Assembly: GCF_025421775.1 (NCBI RefSeq)
Contig: NZ_JAOEFX010000003.1
Coordinates: 434,001 to 498,000 of the forward strand
Direction of reading: 5' to 3'
Length of the DNA stretch: 64,000 bases
Source: Paenarthrobacter aurescens
Lineage (GTDB): Bacteria > Actinomycetota > Actinomycetes > Actinomycetales > Micrococcaceae
Shown: positions 48,128 through 58,654 of the stretch, piece by piece
How the letters are laid out: each line of letters opens with the position of its first letter
Position numbering within the stretch: the stretch's first letter is position 1
The notes under the pieces: model-generated
Seen by the model: only the letters and a program-made list of their open reading frames with translations
The model's database searches: none
Told to the model about the DNA's origin: nothing
Made by a program: the position numbers and the translations under genes

Positions 48128-51100
48128 ATGACTGCATTTCTTATACTGCTGCTCCTCGTCATCGTAGGCGGGGCGGGCTTTGCGGTCGGGTTGGCAAGGG
48201 GGCGCCGCGGGACTGCCCCTGATCCTTCTGCGGCCCCGAACCAGGCTGCCTCTTACCACGAGGGTTTTCTCGCCGGCCACTTGGCCGGTTGGCGGGACGC
48301 TGAGGCCAAAGGACAGATCCGGACCGGGGCCCCGGCCGGGAATGTCGTTCCTGCCCCTGTGAGCCCGCCATCGACTCCGGCGTACATTCAGTCGACCCCT
48401 CAGAGGCCGGCACAGCCAATGACGCCTCCGCCGGCTGTCTACAACCCCATGCCACAACAAGCCCAGTCTGCTCAGCCTCCTTCGCAGCATCACGCGACGC
48501 AGGCAGCCGTCCAGCAGCCCCCAGGCCAACGGCCGGTCCCGCACCAACAACCCGCCTTCCGGGTGCCTCAGCCCCCAGTTGCACGGGAGACTCCCGAGGC
48601 CGCCGCTGCCCGCAAGGCGAAGCGCGACCAGCAGAACATCAACGTCACGCTGTACGTCGCCAGCCTCCTCTTGGTTGCTGCCGGTGCATTGTTCGTGGGC
48701 ACGAGCCTTCCGGCCCTCTTCCGTTTCGTGGGAATTTGGTTCATCACTGCTCTGTTCTACGTTTCCGGCATGGTTATCCACTCGCGTGTGCCGCGGCTGC
48801 GACCCGCCGCCGTTGCCTTCGTCGGAACAGGGCTCGCGCTCGTTCCGGTCACAGGGTTGGCCATGTACAACTTTGTGCTTCACAACGGCCCGGCGGCTTG
48901 GCTCGTCACTTCTTTGCTGGGTACAGCCGTTTATGCTTACACCGCCGTGAGGTTGGATAACAAAGTCCTGGCCTTCCTGTCCCTTAGCTTCGTCGTTTCA
49001 ACGGCGTGGTCCGGCGTTTCCGTTCTTGGGGGCGCTCTGGTTTGGTACTTTACGGCTCTCATTGGAGTGGCAGTTCTCCTCACTGTTGTTGCCTTGCTGC
49101 GTCCCAAGTGGCTTCCACCGCTTTACGTCCGTCCCCTGATGGTGCTGCATCCAGCTCTGGTGCCGCTCGTGGCCGTGGCCGTCACTTTCACGCCGCACCT
49201 TTTGTCCAAGGGGGAGTACGCCTGGGTCATGTTGATGTGCGGCGTCTACTTCGCTGTGATGTTCTTTGTTCCGCAGGCCCGGTACCGAATGCAGCATCTC
49301 TATGCTGCGCGGGCTGCCCTGACGCTGGCTTTGCTTGGGGTGGTGTGGGATGTCACCGCCAATGTGAGCACGGTGTTGCTGGCAGCGGTAATCTGCCTTG
49401 GAGTACAGTCCCTGGGTGTTGCCTTCGGTGGAAAGAAGCTGCTGACCCGCTTCTGGTGGAGCGACGCCGTTTCCTGTCTGGCGTTGCAGCTGATCACCTC
49501 TGCCATCCTGACCGTGGTTCTTGAGTTCAGGCCGTTCGACCTTCCCAACTTTGTTCCTCTCGCAGTGACGATGCTGACGGCCATGGTGATTGGCTGGAAA
49601 CTGGGCAAGGGCATGGAGTTTGCTCCCGCCGCCGTGCTGGGGGTGGGTGGTGCGTTGGGTGGGCTGCTTGGTGCATGGCCCGTCTCGGCGCTCCTGGCAA
49701 CAGCAGCCCTCTACTGGTTCCTGCTGGCGTTGATCACGCCCACCGCTTCCCGCCAATACTTGATTCTTGCGGGCCGGATCGCGCTCACACTGGCTGTGCC
49801 CGTGGGGGTGGCTGGTGTGCTGACAGGACATCCTGACCGGACCTCTTACTCCTTGATGACGCTCGTTGCCGCGGCAGCCGCGCAACAACTGCTGAGCGCC
49901 GCAATGGCACGTGGGGGAGTCCGGCTGTTGGCCCCGCAGGCGTCGGTGGCTGGTTTCGGCGCCGCCGCAGCCGCAGGACTCCTTGTTCTGCCGATATTTG
50001 ACGAGGCCACCGGGCGCCCGGTGGTTGCGGCAGCTGTACTCCTTGTCCTGGCGGCAGGCTTGGCCGCGGGCCTCCTGATGTTTCCGCCAGTTCGTCCGGA
50101 ATCAGGTGCCGGAGTTGCGTGGCGGGCCACAGTGGCCGAAGTCATTGCGCCGTCAACTGCGGTCATCGCGGGTGGCATGGCAGCTGCATTCGTATCCTGG
50201 ACGTTGGGAAACGGCGTCCTTTTGGCATTGCTTGCCTACTTTGTGGTCACGGCCCTAAGGATCTCCCCGTCGTTCCACAGGCAGTCCTATTGGTGGCTGG
50301 CCAGGGCAGCCGGCACGGTCCTGGCGGCGTCTGCGTACGGGGATGCGACACGTGATGGCTGGAGCATTCGCCTCGCCGGTGAAATTCCGGCTACAGGACT
50401 TGTGGTGGTTATGGCTGCTGCGTTCCAGTTGGTCCTTCCCCTCCTTCCCGGAAGCCGACGCCGTTACCCTCGAGCTTCCGTAGTCGATGCCGGCGCTGTT
50501 GTTACCGTCATGGCCGTGGCCACGGCGACCCTTACCGTCACCACTGCGTTGTCCGGGTGGACCGTTGGGGACAGCTGGCAGCCCGGATTTGCCGCGGTAA
50601 CAACTGCCCTTGCCGCCGTCCTGGTCGGTGCGGTTCTACGGCGTCACTCCGTTGGTTGGATCTTTGCTCCCGTCGCTTTTGTCATCCTCCTGGCACTTCG
50701 CGTCGGAAATATCCGGGACGTCGAAATCTTGCTGGGCATCTTTGCTGCCTACAGCGGCTTCATGATGGGTTCGGTTCGCCACCGCTTGATCCGCGGTTGC
50801 TACTTGCTGGGGGTCCGGGGGCTTACAGGCGCCTTCATCACGGTGGTCGTGGCCGATATATCGGACTCACCGGCGGCGGTATCCATCAGCCTGGCGCTGG
50901 TGCTCGCGTTGCAGCACGTGCTGACTCTGGTCCTACGCGGGCGCGGGGTTGATGTCGCCTTCCAGCAGGCAACAGTCCACGCCACTTTGGGGGCCCAGCT
51001 CCTGCTGCCGTTCGCGTACCTGCTCGCAGGTGATTACGACGGCGGAGGCCGCTGGGTGGTGATGCTTGAGTTGGCTCTGGTCGCGGCGTTTGCTGCAATC

Positions 51101-52345
51101 GCCTGGCGTAGCCTTGCAGCCCGCGGATCCCAATACTTCGGTACCGCGGCAATAGTGGCGGGAGTCATCGCTGCTGGACCGGCACTTGGGTTCCCTGCGT
51201 CAACATGGCTGTATCAGCCGCTGCTGGACAAGTCCCAAGTCCCTGTTGTCCTCCTTGCCCTGGCAGTGGCCATGATTGCCGGCAGGGCGGTGTCCCGGCC
51301 TGGGAAGGCGGCCGATGGCACAGCTGCCGGCGCCACGGAGCGGTGGTTCTGGCTCACCTCAGCCATGGCGTTCACCCTTACGGGCGGCCTCCTGACCTTG
51401 GGTGTCTCGTACTCCCTTACCGGACTCTCCGTGTTGGTCCTGGCTGGCGTCTTGTTCGCTGCCTCGCACTTTGAACGACTGCCGGTTCTCTATGCGGGGG
51501 CTGCTCCGGCAGTGCTGGCAGGGGCGGTTCCCGCCGTCGACGGTTTGCTGCAGGGACTGCCTGCGGGCATCTGGAGCGACTACGCTGCCTGGCTTATTGG
51601 CGGAGTTGGCACTGCGCTGCTCCTCTATTCCTTGAAGATCTTCGGCGGGCCGGCCATCGCAGGGAATGACTGGCGGCGGAACTCGCTTACTGCCACTGTG
51701 GCCCTGGCGCTGGCTTCATCGGCAGCGGTGGGACTGGGCCGTGACCAAACATCCATGCTGGGATTTGTCTTGGTGGTCGCAACCGGGGTGGTTGTGGTGG
51801 TTGAGGTGCCGCGCGGCAAATGGCTGGCAGGCGAGGTTGCCGGAATTATCTCTGTTGCAGCCCTCCAGCGGGCGGTGCTGTTCATGGACGGGTCCAGTCC
51901 TGATGTGTTCTGGACTGCGCAATGGTATGTGGTGGCCGGGGCCGTTATAGCAGGGCTGCGCTATGCAAGGGGGCAGCGAACAGAGGGCCTCCTTCGGCTG
52001 TGCATTACAGCCGGTTTGCTGTCTCTTACGTCCTTGGCAATCGTCTTCGGTGGTACGTCTTCGCAGCAGCTGTACGTACTCGTGGCACATGTTCTGCTTC
52101 TGGCTGCAGGCCTGGTGCTCGCTGAGCGGGTACTGGTGTGGTGGGGTGCCATCGCTGTAGCGCTAAGCATCATGTGGGCGCTGCGGTCCTACGCCTTTGC
52201 CATGCTCGCCCTCGTTGCCTTGGGCCTGATCGTGCTGGCGGTATGGCGATTGAACAGGAAGCCGCCCAGCAATACCGGCGGGCCTGGCCAAGGCGGAGAT
52301 TCGAGCGATGTCCCCCCTGTGCGCACCGGTGACGGAATCCGATAA
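48128..52345 (+). CDS. giant polytopic membrane protein of unknown function (1405 residues)
   Basis: This 1405-residue protein starts with a membrane helix (FLILLLLVIVGGAGFAVGLA). A soluble segment of about 150 residues follows, rich in Pro, Gln and Ala (PPPAVYNPMPQQAQ). From about residue 180 to the end it is an almost unbroken series of hydrophobic segments, perhaps 35-40 helices, with very short loops. I see no catalytic motif or named transporter signature. AGGAG lies five bases before the ATG at 48128; an in-frame start at 48092 has no ribosome-binding site. It ends in a short hydrophilic tail. Confidence 0.82.
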   Translation: MTAFLILLLLVIVGGAGFAVGLARGRRGTAPDPSAAPNQAASYHEGFLAGHLAGWRDAEAKGQIRTGAPAGNVVPAPVSPPSTPAYIQSTPQRPAQPMTPPPAVYNPMPQQAQSAQPPSQHHATQAAVQQPPGQRPVPHQQPAFRVPQPPVARETPEAAAARKAKRDQQNINVTLYVASLLLVAAGALFVGTSLPALFRFVGIWFITALFYVSGMVIHSRVPRLRPAAVAFVGTGLALVPVTGLAMYNFVLHNGPAAWLVTSLLGTAVYAYTAVRLDNKVLAFLSLSFVVSTAWSGVSVLGGALVWYFTALIGVAVLLTVVALLRPKWLPPLYVRPLMVLHPALVPLVAVAVTFTPHLLSKGEYAWVMLMCGVYFAVMFFVPQARYRMQHLYAARAALTLALLGVVWDVTANVSTVLLAAVICLGVQSLGVAFGGKKLLTRFWWSDAVSCLALQLITSAILTVVLEFRPFDLPNFVPLAVTMLTAMVIGWKLGKGMEFAPAAVLGVGGALGGLLGAWPVSALLATAALYWFLLALITPTASRQYLILAGRIALTLAVPVGVAGVLTGHPDRTSYSLMTLVAAAAAQQLLSAAMARGGVRLLAPQASVAGFGAAAAAGLLVLPIFDEATGRPVVAAAVLLVLAAGLAAGLLMFPPVRPESGAGVAWRATVAEVIAPSTAVIAGGMAAAFVSWTLGNGVLLALLAYFVVTALRISPSFHRQSYWWLARAAGTVLAASAYGDATRDGWSIRLAGEIPATGLVVVMAAAFQLVLPLLPGSRRRYPRASVVDAGAVVTVMAVATATLTVTTALSGWTVGDSWQPGFAAVTTALAAVLVGAVLRRHSVGWIFAPVAFVILLALRVGNIRDVEILLGIFAAYSGFMMGSVRHRLIRGCYLLGVRGLTGAFITVVVADISDSPAAVSISLALVLALQHVLTLVLRGRGVDVAFQQATVHATLGAQLLLPFAYLLAGDYDGGGRWVVMLELALVAAFAAIAWRSLAARGSQYFGTAAIVAGVIAAGPALGFPASTWLYQPLLDKSQVPVVLLALAVAMIAGRAVSRPGKAADGTAAGATERWFWLTSAMAFTLTGGLLTLGVSYSLTGLSVLVLAGVLFAASHFERLPVLYAGAAPAVLAGAVPAVDGLLQGLPAGIWSDYAAWLIGGVGTALLLYSLKIFGGPAIAGNDWRRNSLTATVALALASSAAVGLGRDQTSMLGFVLVVATGVVVVVEVPRGKWLAGEVAGIISVAALQRAVLFMDGSSPDVFWTAQWYVVAGAVIAGLRYARGQRTEGLLRLCITAGLLSLTSLAIVFGGTSSQQLYVLVAHVLLLAAGLVLAERVLVWWGAIAVALSIMWALRSYAFAMLALVALGLIVLAVWRLNRKPPSNTGGPGQGGDSSDVPPVRTGDGIR

Positions 52346-52373
52346 TGTTGCAGTCTACGGAGAGGAGCGCACC

Positions 52374-52499
52374 ATGGAATTCCTGATTTTCCTGGCGGTC
52401 ATTGCCGCTATCGGCGGCGGCGTGTTGTGGGGTCGAAAGAACTTTAAGAGCGAGATCGAACGCGCCAAGCGCATTCGTCGCGCCAACAAGAGCAAGTAG
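52374..52499 (+). CDS. 41-residue single-TM membrane peptide
   Basis: This short protein has one hydrophobic helix (FLIFLAVIAAIGGGVLWG) and a strongly basic tail (RAKRIRRANKSK), so it is likely an inner-membrane protein with a cytoplasmic C-terminus. AGAGGAG lies nine bases before the ATG at 52374; an upstream in-frame start at 52308 would overlap the giant gene. It follows that gene after 28 bases and may be a small partner. Function unknown. Confidence 0.65.
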   Translation: MEFLIFLAVIAAIGGGVLWGRKNFKSEIERAKRIRRANKSK

Positions 52500-52537
52500 G
52501 GCTCAGGTCCTGGCTGGCACGAGTTAACTCATTCGGG

Positions 52538-53971
52538 CTACAAAAGATGGTTGCGGGCCCGTTCCAGCGCACGCAGCCAGTAATACGAATCCTTGGGAGT
52601 CCGTTCCAAGGTCTCGAAGTCCACGTGGATCAGGCCGAATCGTTGTGAGTAGCCTGCCGCCCACTCGAAATTATCCAGCAGCGTCCAAACGTAATAACCG
52701 CGTAGATCCACATCCTCGGCGATGCCACCAGGCCCGGTTGCTGTCAGAGCATGGCCCAGGTGTTCAGCCAGATAGGTGATGCGGTTGGTGTCCTGGACAG
52801 GTCCATCAACGTGGGCAGGCTCGGGGAAGCTGGCGCCACCTTCGGTGATGTAGACGGGAGGAAGAGCCTCCCCATAGCGGTCCTTCAACTCCCGGAGCAC
52901 CATGCCCAGATAGTCCGGGGCCACGGGCCAGCCGAATCCAGTTGTCTCGTATTCCTGGTAGGCGGCAAGGTGGAACGGTACCTTGGTCATCTCAGTTGAG
53001 GCGCCGGTGGGGATCTCAGCCGGGCCAGGACCTGCAGCGACTTTTATGGGGTAGTAGTAGTTGAGCCCGTAGAAGTCCAAGGGTTGGCTGATCAGTTCAA
53101 GATCACCGTCGTGAACGGTACCCAGTGAGCGGAACCACGGCTTCATGGGCAAGGGCGGTTTGGGGTATTGGCCAAGCAGTATCGCGTCGGCGTAGATGCG
53201 GTTGAGGATCAGGTCCAGCGCCTGCGTCATCAGCCGATCCCCAAGACTGTTGCTGGCCGGCTCGACGGGGCTGTGCATATTGGACACCCCGATCTTCCCC
53301 TTAACGCCCGCGCTCCTGAGAGCCCGGACGGCCATCCCATGCCCCAGCAATTGATGATGTGCGGCAGGCAGGGAGTCGAACAGCAGTTGCCTGCCGGGAG
53401 CGTGCACTCCCAGCGCGTATCCCTGCACGGTAACGGACACGGGCTCGTTCATGGTGACCCAGTGTTCAACGCGGTCACCGAAGCGCTCCGCTGCGGCTTC
53501 ACAGTAGACTGCGAAACGTTCCGCGGTGTCCCGGTTCATCCAGCCCCCCGCGTGCTCCAACTCCAGCGGGGTGTCCCAGTGGAACAAGGTGGCCATGGGC
53601 GAGATGCCGGCGGCCAGGAGTTTGTCGATCAGCCGGTCGTAGAAGTCCAGTCCGCGTTGGTTGATGGAGCCCTTGCCGCCGGGTTGAATCCGCGGCCAGG
53701 ACAACGAGAAGCGGTAGGAGTCCACGCCAAGCTCCTGCATCAAGGCGATGTCTTCATCGGAGCGGTTGTAGTGGTCGCACGCTACGGTGGGGGAGTCGCC
53801 GTCGACTATTGCTCCTGGCTTTTCCGCGAAGGCATCCCAGCCCGAAGGACCGCGGCCATCAGCCGTCAGGGATCCTTCAATCTGGAAAGCTGCCGACGCC
53901 ACCCCCAAAGTGAAACCTGGACGCAGGCGCGCGGCAAGATCTTCCACGGAGCCTGAATCCTGGACGGTCAT
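52538..53971 (-). CDS. bgl: glycoside hydrolase family 1 beta-glucosidase
   Basis: This 477-residue enzyme has the GH1 barrel. FTLGVASAAFQIEG is the N-terminal signature. The acid/base glutamate is E176 in TMNEP and the nucleophile is E377 in YITEGG; most family members have TENG there. LFHWDTPLELE and WTLLDNFEWAAGYSQRFGL complete the active site. There is no signal peptide, so it is probably cytosolic and acts on imported beta-glucosides. No transporter or LacI regulator is adjacent, which is unusual for GH1 genes in this group. It converges with the 41-residue gene. Confidence 0.94.
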   Translation of the reverse strand: MTVQDSGSVEDLAARLRPGFTLGVASAAFQIEGSLTADGRGPSGWDAFAEKPGAIVDGDSPTVACDHYNRSDEDIALMQELGVDSYRFSLSWPRIQPGGKGSINQRGLDFYDRLIDKLLAAGISPMATLFHWDTPLELEHAGGWMNRDTAERFAVYCEAAAERFGDRVEHWVTMNEPVSVTVQGYALGVHAPGRQLLFDSLPAAHHQLLGHGMAVRALRSAGVKGKIGVSNMHSPVEPASNSLGDRLMTQALDLILNRIYADAILLGQYPKPPLPMKPWFRSLGTVHDGDLELISQPLDFYGLNYYYPIKVAAGPGPAEIPTGASTEMTKVPFHLAAYQEYETTGFGWPVAPDYLGMVLRELKDRYGEALPPVYITEGGASFPEPAHVDGPVQDTNRITYLAEHLGHALTATGPGGIAEDVDLRGYYVWTLLDNFEWAAGYSQRFGLIHVDFETLERTPKDSYYWLRALERARNHLL

Positions 53972-54364
53972 GCACCCATCTTCCTCAGGCGCAGGCGCCC
54001 GGGCAATGGTCCTGCGGGGCCCTTATACCGCCGATTGGCCTTTGCCCCATATTTCCGCCATACTGGATGAGTTGTTCAAGCGCTTCTTCGTGTCCCGATC
54101 CGGATAATGCCGGGTGTCAGGGTCCAGGTTGAAGCCCAAACATAACCCTGAACCCCATGGAATGCGGTCGAGTCTGCGTGGAAATCGCGACACGCCCGAC
54201 CGCGGGGGTCGGTGCGCCGGCAGGTTGAGGAACCCGGAATATCCGGATTCAGCTTGTGCGGCGTGTGGTGGTACAACCTCAAACGCTTCGGCGGCCACAT
54301 CAACAGGTAAGTAAACAGAGCAGCCCTAACTAGAGCAGCACTAGCTGAAAGAGAGTCAGGCGAC
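53972..54364 (+). promoter_or_regulatory. S10 operon upstream region: candidate promoter and leader
   Basis: This 393-base region between the divergent bgl and rpsJ starts holds no convincing gene. TTGGCC (54035-54040), 18 bases, CATACT (54059-54064) is a possible promoter, giving a leader of about 290 bases. The leader contains several inverted repeats, for example around 54176-54215. In E. coli the S10 leader is bound by L4; an equivalent role here is inference. Confidence 0.4.
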
Positions 54365-54673
54365 ATGGCGGGACAAAAAATCCGCATCCGGCTGAAGTCA
54401 TATGACCACGAGGTCATTGATGTTTCAGCGCGGAAGATCGTTGAGACGGTCACGCGCGCAGGCGCAACGGTAGTCGGCCCGGTGCCGCTGCCCACGGAGA
54501 AGAACGTTTACTGCGTTATTCGCTCTCCTCACAAGTACAAGGACAGCCGTGAGCACTTCGAAATGCGTACTCACAAGCGTCTGATCGACATCATCGACCC
54601 CACGCCGAAGGCTGTTGACTCGCTTATGCGTCTCGACCTGCCTGCAGACGTGAACATCGAAATCAAGCTCTAG
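54365..54673 (+). CDS. rpsJ: 30S ribosomal protein S10
   Basis: This 102-residue protein of the 30S head also acts as NusE in antitermination. [44 protein letters not shown] and the C-terminal [11 protein letters not shown] are diagnostic. It opens the S10 operon. rplC follows after 17 bases with GGGAGG upstream of its start. Confidence 0.98.
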
Positions 54674-54690
54674 GGAGGTGCTGAGAGACT

Positions 54691-55341
54691 ATGACCGCAA
54701 CCCGTAATGTAAAGGGCCTGCTGGGCACGAAGCTCGGCATGACCCAGGTCTGGGACGAGAACAACAAGCTCATCCCGGTAACTGTCGTCCAGGCTGACTC
54801 CAACGTCATCACGCAGCTGCGCAACGCAGACGTAGATGGCTACGTCGCCGTCCAGATCGGCTACGGCCAGATCGACCCCCGCAAGGTCACCAAGCCGCTG
54901 GCTGGTCACTTTGAAAAGGCTGGCGTCACCCCTCGCCGCCACGTCGTCGAACTGCGTACCGCAGACGCCGCATCCTACGAGCTGGGCCAGGAGCTCTCTG
55001 TTGAGATCTTCGAAGCCGGCCAGAAGATCGACGTCGTCGGCACCTCAAAGGGTAAGGGCTTCGCCGGTGTTATGAAGCGTCACGGCTTCCACGGCGTTGG
55101 CGCTTCCCACGGTGCCCACAAGAACCACCGTAAGCCTGGCTCCATCGGTGGCGCATCCACCCCGAGCCGCGTCTTCAAGGGCCTGAAAATGGCCGGCCGC
55201 ATGGGCGCCGAGCGTCACACCACGCTGAACCTCACGGTTCACGCTGTTGACGTTGAGAAGTCGCTGCTCCTTATCAAGGGTGCCGTTCCCGGTGCCCGCG
55301 GCCAGGTCGTACTCGTACGCACCGCCGTGAAGGGAGCCTAG
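54691..55341 (+). CDS. rplC: 50S ribosomal protein L3
   Basis: This 216-residue early-assembly protein lies near the peptidyl transferase centre. [25 protein letters not shown] and [19 protein letters not shown], the loop reaching the active centre, are conserved. Starts at ATG 54691; rplD begins four bases after its stop. Confidence 0.98.
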   Translation: MTATRNVKGLLGTKLGMTQVWDENNKLIPVTVVQADSNVITQLRNADVDGYVAVQIGYGQIDPRKVTKPLAGHFEKAGVTPRRHVVELRTADAASYELGQELSVEIFEAGQKIDVVGTSKGKGFAGVMKRHGFHGVGASHGAHKNHRKPGSIGGASTPSRVFKGLKMAGRMGAERHTTLNLTVHAVDVEKSLLLIKGAVPGARGQVVLVRTAVKGA

Positions 55342-55345
55342 TTCA

Positions 55346-55963
55346 ATGACTAGCACTGTCAAGGTAGACCTGCCTGCAGAGATCTTCGACGTCCAGACCA
55401 ACGTGCCGCTGCTGCACCAGGTCGTCGTCGCACAGCTCGCTGCTGCACGCCAGGGTACCCACAAGACGAAGACCCGCGCCGAGGTTTCCGGTGCAGGTCG
55501 CAAGCCGTTCAAGCAGAAGGGTACCGGCCGCGCCCGTCAGGGTTCCATCCGTGCTCCTCACATGACCGGCGGTGGCGTTGTCCACGGTCCGACCCCTCGT
55601 GACTACAGCCAGCGCACCCCCAAGAAGATGAAGGCTGCTGCACTCCGCGGCGCCCTGTCTGACCGCGCCCGCAATGGCCGCATCCACGTCATCGCTGAAC
55701 TGGTAGCCGGCACCAAGCCGTCCGCCAAGGACGCACTGGCTTCGCTGCGCTCCGTTACTGAGCGCAAGAACCTGCTCGTCGTTATCGAGCGCGCCAACGA
55801 TGTTGCTGCACTTTCCGTGCGCAACCTCCAGGATGTTCACGTTCTGTACGCAGATCAGCTGAACACCTACGACGTGCTCATCTCCGACGACGTGGTCTTC
55901 ACCAAGGCTGCTTTCGAGGCGTTCGTCGCTGACAAGGCAAAGAACGAGGAGGCCTCCAAGTGA
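55346..55963 (+). CDS. rplD: 50S ribosomal protein L4
   Basis: This 205-residue protein lines the exit tunnel with L22 through its extended loop. [27 protein letters not shown] is that loop, and [14 protein letters not shown] ends the globular part. In E. coli L4 autoregulates the S10 operon. The rplW GTG overlaps its stop (GTGA). Confidence 0.98.
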   Translation: MTSTVKVDLPAEIFDVQTNVPLLHQVVVAQLAAARQGTHKTKTRAEVSGAGRKPFKQKGTGRARQGSIRAPHMTGGGVVHGPTPRDYSQRTPKKMKAAALRGALSDRARNGRIHVIAELVAGTKPSAKDALASLRSVTERKNLLVVIERANDVAALSVRNLQDVHVLYADQLNTYDVLISDDVVFTKAAFEAFVADKAKNEEASK

Positions 55964-56265
55964 GCGTAACCACCATCAAGGACCCGCGCGACGTTGTGCT
56001 TGCACCCGTCGTTTCGGAAAAGAGCTACGGTCTGATCGACGAAGGCAAGTACACCTTCCTGGTGGACCCTCGCTCGAACAAGACCGAGATCAAATTGGCC
56101 GTAGAGAAGATCTTCTCGGTCAAGGTTGACTCGATCAACACCATCAACCGTGCCGGTAAGCGCAAGCGCACCAAATTCGGCTGGGGACAGCGCAAGAGCA
56201 CCAAGCGTGCAATTGTCACCCTCAAAGAAGGCACAATCGACATCTTCGGCGGTCCGCTCGCGTAG
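55960..56265 (+). CDS. rplW: 50S ribosomal protein L23
   Basis: This 101-residue protein is at the tunnel exit and docks trigger factor and [26 protein letters not shown] and TIKLA-type beta strands ending [10 protein letters not shown] fit the family. The start is GTG at 55960, coupled to rplD by a four-base overlap. rplB follows after 29 bases. Confidence 0.97.
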   Translation: MSVTTIKDPRDVVLAPVVSEKSYGLIDEGKYTFLVDPRSNKTEIKLAVEKIFSVKVDSINTINRAGKRKRTKFGWGQRKSTKRAIVTLKEGTIDIFGGPLA

Positions 56266-56294
56266 CGGAGACCACTTTAACGAGGAAATAAATT

Positions 56295-57134
56295 ATGGGA
56301 ATCCGTAAATACAAGCCGACTACCCCGGGCCGTCGTGGCTCGAGCGTAGCCGACTTTGCTGAAATCACGCGATCGACTCCGGAAAAGTCGTTGCTGCGTC
56401 CGCTGCACAAAACTGGCGGTCGTAACAACTCCGGTAAGATCACCACCCGTCACAAGGGTGGTGGGCACAAGCGCCAGTACCGTCTGATCGACTTCCGTCG
56501 TCACGACAAGGACGGCATCAACGCCCGCGTTGCCGAAATCGAGTACGACCCGAACCGTACGGCTCGCATCGCACTCCTGCACTACGTTGATGGCACCAAG
56601 CGTTACATCATCGCTCCTAACAAGCTGTCCCAAGGTGACTTCGTCGAGGCTGGTCCTGACGCTGACATCAAGCCGGGCAACAACCTGCCGCTGCGCAACA
56701 TCCCGGTTGGTACCGTAATCCACGCAGTTGAACTGCGTCCGGGTGGCGGCGCCAAGATGGCACGTTCCGCAGGTGCTTCGGTACAGCTCGTTGCCAAGGA
56801 AGGCCGTTTCGCACAGTTGCGTCTGCCCTCCGGCGAAATCCGCAACGTTGACGTGCGCTGCCGCGCAACCGTCGGCGAGGTCGGCAACGCCGAGCAGTCG
56901 AACATCAACTGGGGCAAGGCCGGCCGTATGCGCTGGAAGGGCGTTCGCCCGACCGTCCGTGGTGTAGCCATGAACCCGGTTGACCACCCGCACGGTGGTG
57001 GTGAAGGTAAGACTTCCGGTGGACGTCACCCGGTTAACCCGAACGGCAAGCCCGAGGGCCGTACCCGCCGTCCGAACAAAGAGAGCGACAAGCTTATTGT
57101 TCGTCGCCGCCGTACTGGCAAGAACAAGCGATAG
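56295..57134 (+). CDS. rplB: 50S ribosomal protein L2
   Basis: This 279-residue protein is needed for subunit joining and peptidyl transferase function. [34 protein letters not shown] and the C-terminal [16 protein letters not shown], with the conserved histidine, are complete. rpsS follows after 12 bases. Confidence 0.98.
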   Translation: MGIRKYKPTTPGRRGSSVADFAEITRSTPEKSLLRPLHKTGGRNNSGKITTRHKGGGHKRQYRLIDFRRHDKDGINARVAEIEYDPNRTARIALLHYVDGTKRYIIAPNKLSQGDFVEAGPDADIKPGNNLPLRNIPVGTVIHAVELRPGGGAKMARSAGASVQLVAKEGRFAQLRLPSGEIRNVDVRCRATVGEVGNAEQSNINWGKAGRMRWKGVRPTVRGVAMNPVDHPHGGGEGKTSGGRHPVNPNGKPEGRTRRPNKESDKLIVRRRRTGKNKR

Positions 57135-57146
57135 GAGCCTGGACAC

Positions 57147-57428
57147 ATGCCACGCAGCCTGAAAAAAGGTCCTTTCGTTGACCAGCACCTCTTTGTGAAG
57201 GTCGCACGGGAAAACGATAAGGGCACCAAGAACGTCATCAAGACCTGGTCCCGCCGTTCGATGATCATCCCCGACATGCTCGGGCACACGATCGCCGTAC
57301 ACGACGGACGCAAGCACATCCCGGTGTTTGTCACAGAGTCGATGGTCGGGCACAAGCTCGGCGAATTCGCTCCCACGCGGACATTCCGCGGCCATGTTAA
57401 GGACGACCGTAAGGGCAAGCGCCGCTAG
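57147..57428 (+). CDS. rpsS: 30S ribosomal protein S19
   Basis: This 93-residue protein of the 30S head contacts S13 and the A site. [41 protein letters not shown] and [12 protein letters not shown] are diagnostic. It follows rplB and precedes rplV in the standard S10 order. Confidence 0.98.
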   Translation: MPRSLKKGPFVDQHLFVKVARENDKGTKNVIKTWSRRSMIIPDMLGHTIAVHDGRKHIPVFVTESMVGHKLGEFAPTRTFRGHVKDDRKGKRR

Positions 57429-57466
57429 GCGCCTGACTTTACGTCTTAGACGAGAGAAGGAAAGCA

Positions 57467-57832
57467 ATGGAAGCCAAGGCTATTGCGCGTCACATCCGCG
57501 TAACGCCTATGAAGGCCCGGCGCGTCGTCAACCTTGTTCGTGGTAAGCAAGCGAATGAGGCTCTGGCAATTCTGAAGTTTGCCCCCCAGGCAGCTTCGGA
57601 GCCGGTATTCAAGGTACTTCAGTCGGCAATGGCCAACGCACGTGTCCTCGCGGACCGTGACGGCGTTGCATTCGACGACAGCGACCTCTTCATCACCGAA
57701 GCATTTGTTGATGAAGGCCCGACCATGAAGCGGTTCCAGCCGCGTGCCCAGGGCCGCGCCTACCGCATTAGGAAGCGGACCAGCCACATCACGCTGGTTG
57801 TCGCAACCCCGGAGAAAGAGGAGGCTCGCTAA
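57467..57832 (+). CDS. rplV: 50S ribosomal protein L22
   Basis: This 121-residue tunnel protein has the macrolide-site hairpin [23 protein letters not shown]. The N-terminus ([22 protein letters not shown]) is typical. The GTG of rpsC begins directly after its stop. Confidence 0.98.
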   Translation: MEAKAIARHIRVTPMKARRVVNLVRGKQANEALAILKFAPQAASEPVFKVLQSAMANARVLADRDGVAFDDSDLFITEAFVDEGPTMKRFQPRAQGRAYRIRKRTSHITLVVATPEKEEAR

Positions 57833-58654
57833 GTGGGACAGAAAGTAAACCCGCACGGGTTCCGACTCGGCATCACCACCGACCACGTTTCGCACTGGTT
57901 CGCTGACAGCACCAAGCCCGGACAGCGCTACAAGGACTTCGTCCGCGAGGACATCAAGATCCGTCAGCTCATGTCCACCGGCATGGAGCGCGCCGGCATC
58001 GCCAAGGTCGAGATCGAGCGCACCCGTGACCGTGTCCGCGTGGATATCCACACGGCACGCCCGGGTATCGTTATCGGCCGCCGCGGCGCTGAAGCAGACC
58101 GCATCCGCGGCGAGCTCGAAAAGCTCACGGGCAAGCAGGTTCAGCTGAACATCCTCGAGGTCAAGAACCCCGAGATGGAAGCACAGCTTGTTGCCCAGGG
58201 CATCGCTGAGCAGCTGACTTCCCGCGTGGCTTTCCGCCGTGCGATGAAGAAGGCAATGCAGTCCGCACAGCGTGCGGGTGCCAAGGGCATCCGTGTTGCT
58301 TGCTCGGGTCGTCTGGGTGGCGCAGAAATGTCCCGCTCGGAGTTCTACCGTGAAGGCCGTGTGCCCCTGCACACCCTCCGCGCGAACATCGATTACGGCT
58401 TCTACGAAGCCAAGACCACCTTCGGCCGTATCGGCGTGAAGGTTTGGATCTACAAGGGTGACGTAACTGCCAAGGAACTGGCTCAGCAGGCAGCTGCTGC
58501 TCCGTCCCGTGGCCGTGCAGGAGACCGTCCGGGCCGCCCGGGTGGCGACCGCCGTCGTCGTAACGACCGTCCGGCAGCTGAGGCAGCACCCGCTGCCGTT
58601 GAAGCACCGGCCGCTGAAGCTGCTGCTCCTGCAGCAGAAGGAGGACAGGCTTAA
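57833..58654 (+). CDS. rpsC: 30S ribosomal protein S3
   Basis: This 273-residue protein forms part of the mRNA entry channel. It has a KH domain ([23 protein letters not shown]) and the C-terminal domain ([31 protein letters not shown]). A Gly/Arg/Pro then Ala/Glu-rich tail of about 50 residues makes it longer than E. coli S3 (233), as in other actinobacteria. The GTG at 57833 abuts rplV; rplP abuts its stop. Confidence 0.97.
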   Translation: MGQKVNPHGFRLGITTDHVSHWFADSTKPGQRYKDFVREDIKIRQLMSTGMERAGIAKVEIERTRDRVRVDIHTARPGIVIGRRGAEADRIRGELEKLTGKQVQLNILEVKNPEMEAQLVAQGIAEQLTSRVAFRRAMKKAMQSAQRAGAKGIRVACSGRLGGAEMSRSEFYREGRVPLHTLRANIDYGFYEAKTTFGRIGVKVWIYKGDVTAKELAQQAAAAPSRGRAGDRPGRPGGDRRRRNDRPAAEAAPAAVEAPAAEAAAPAAEGGQA

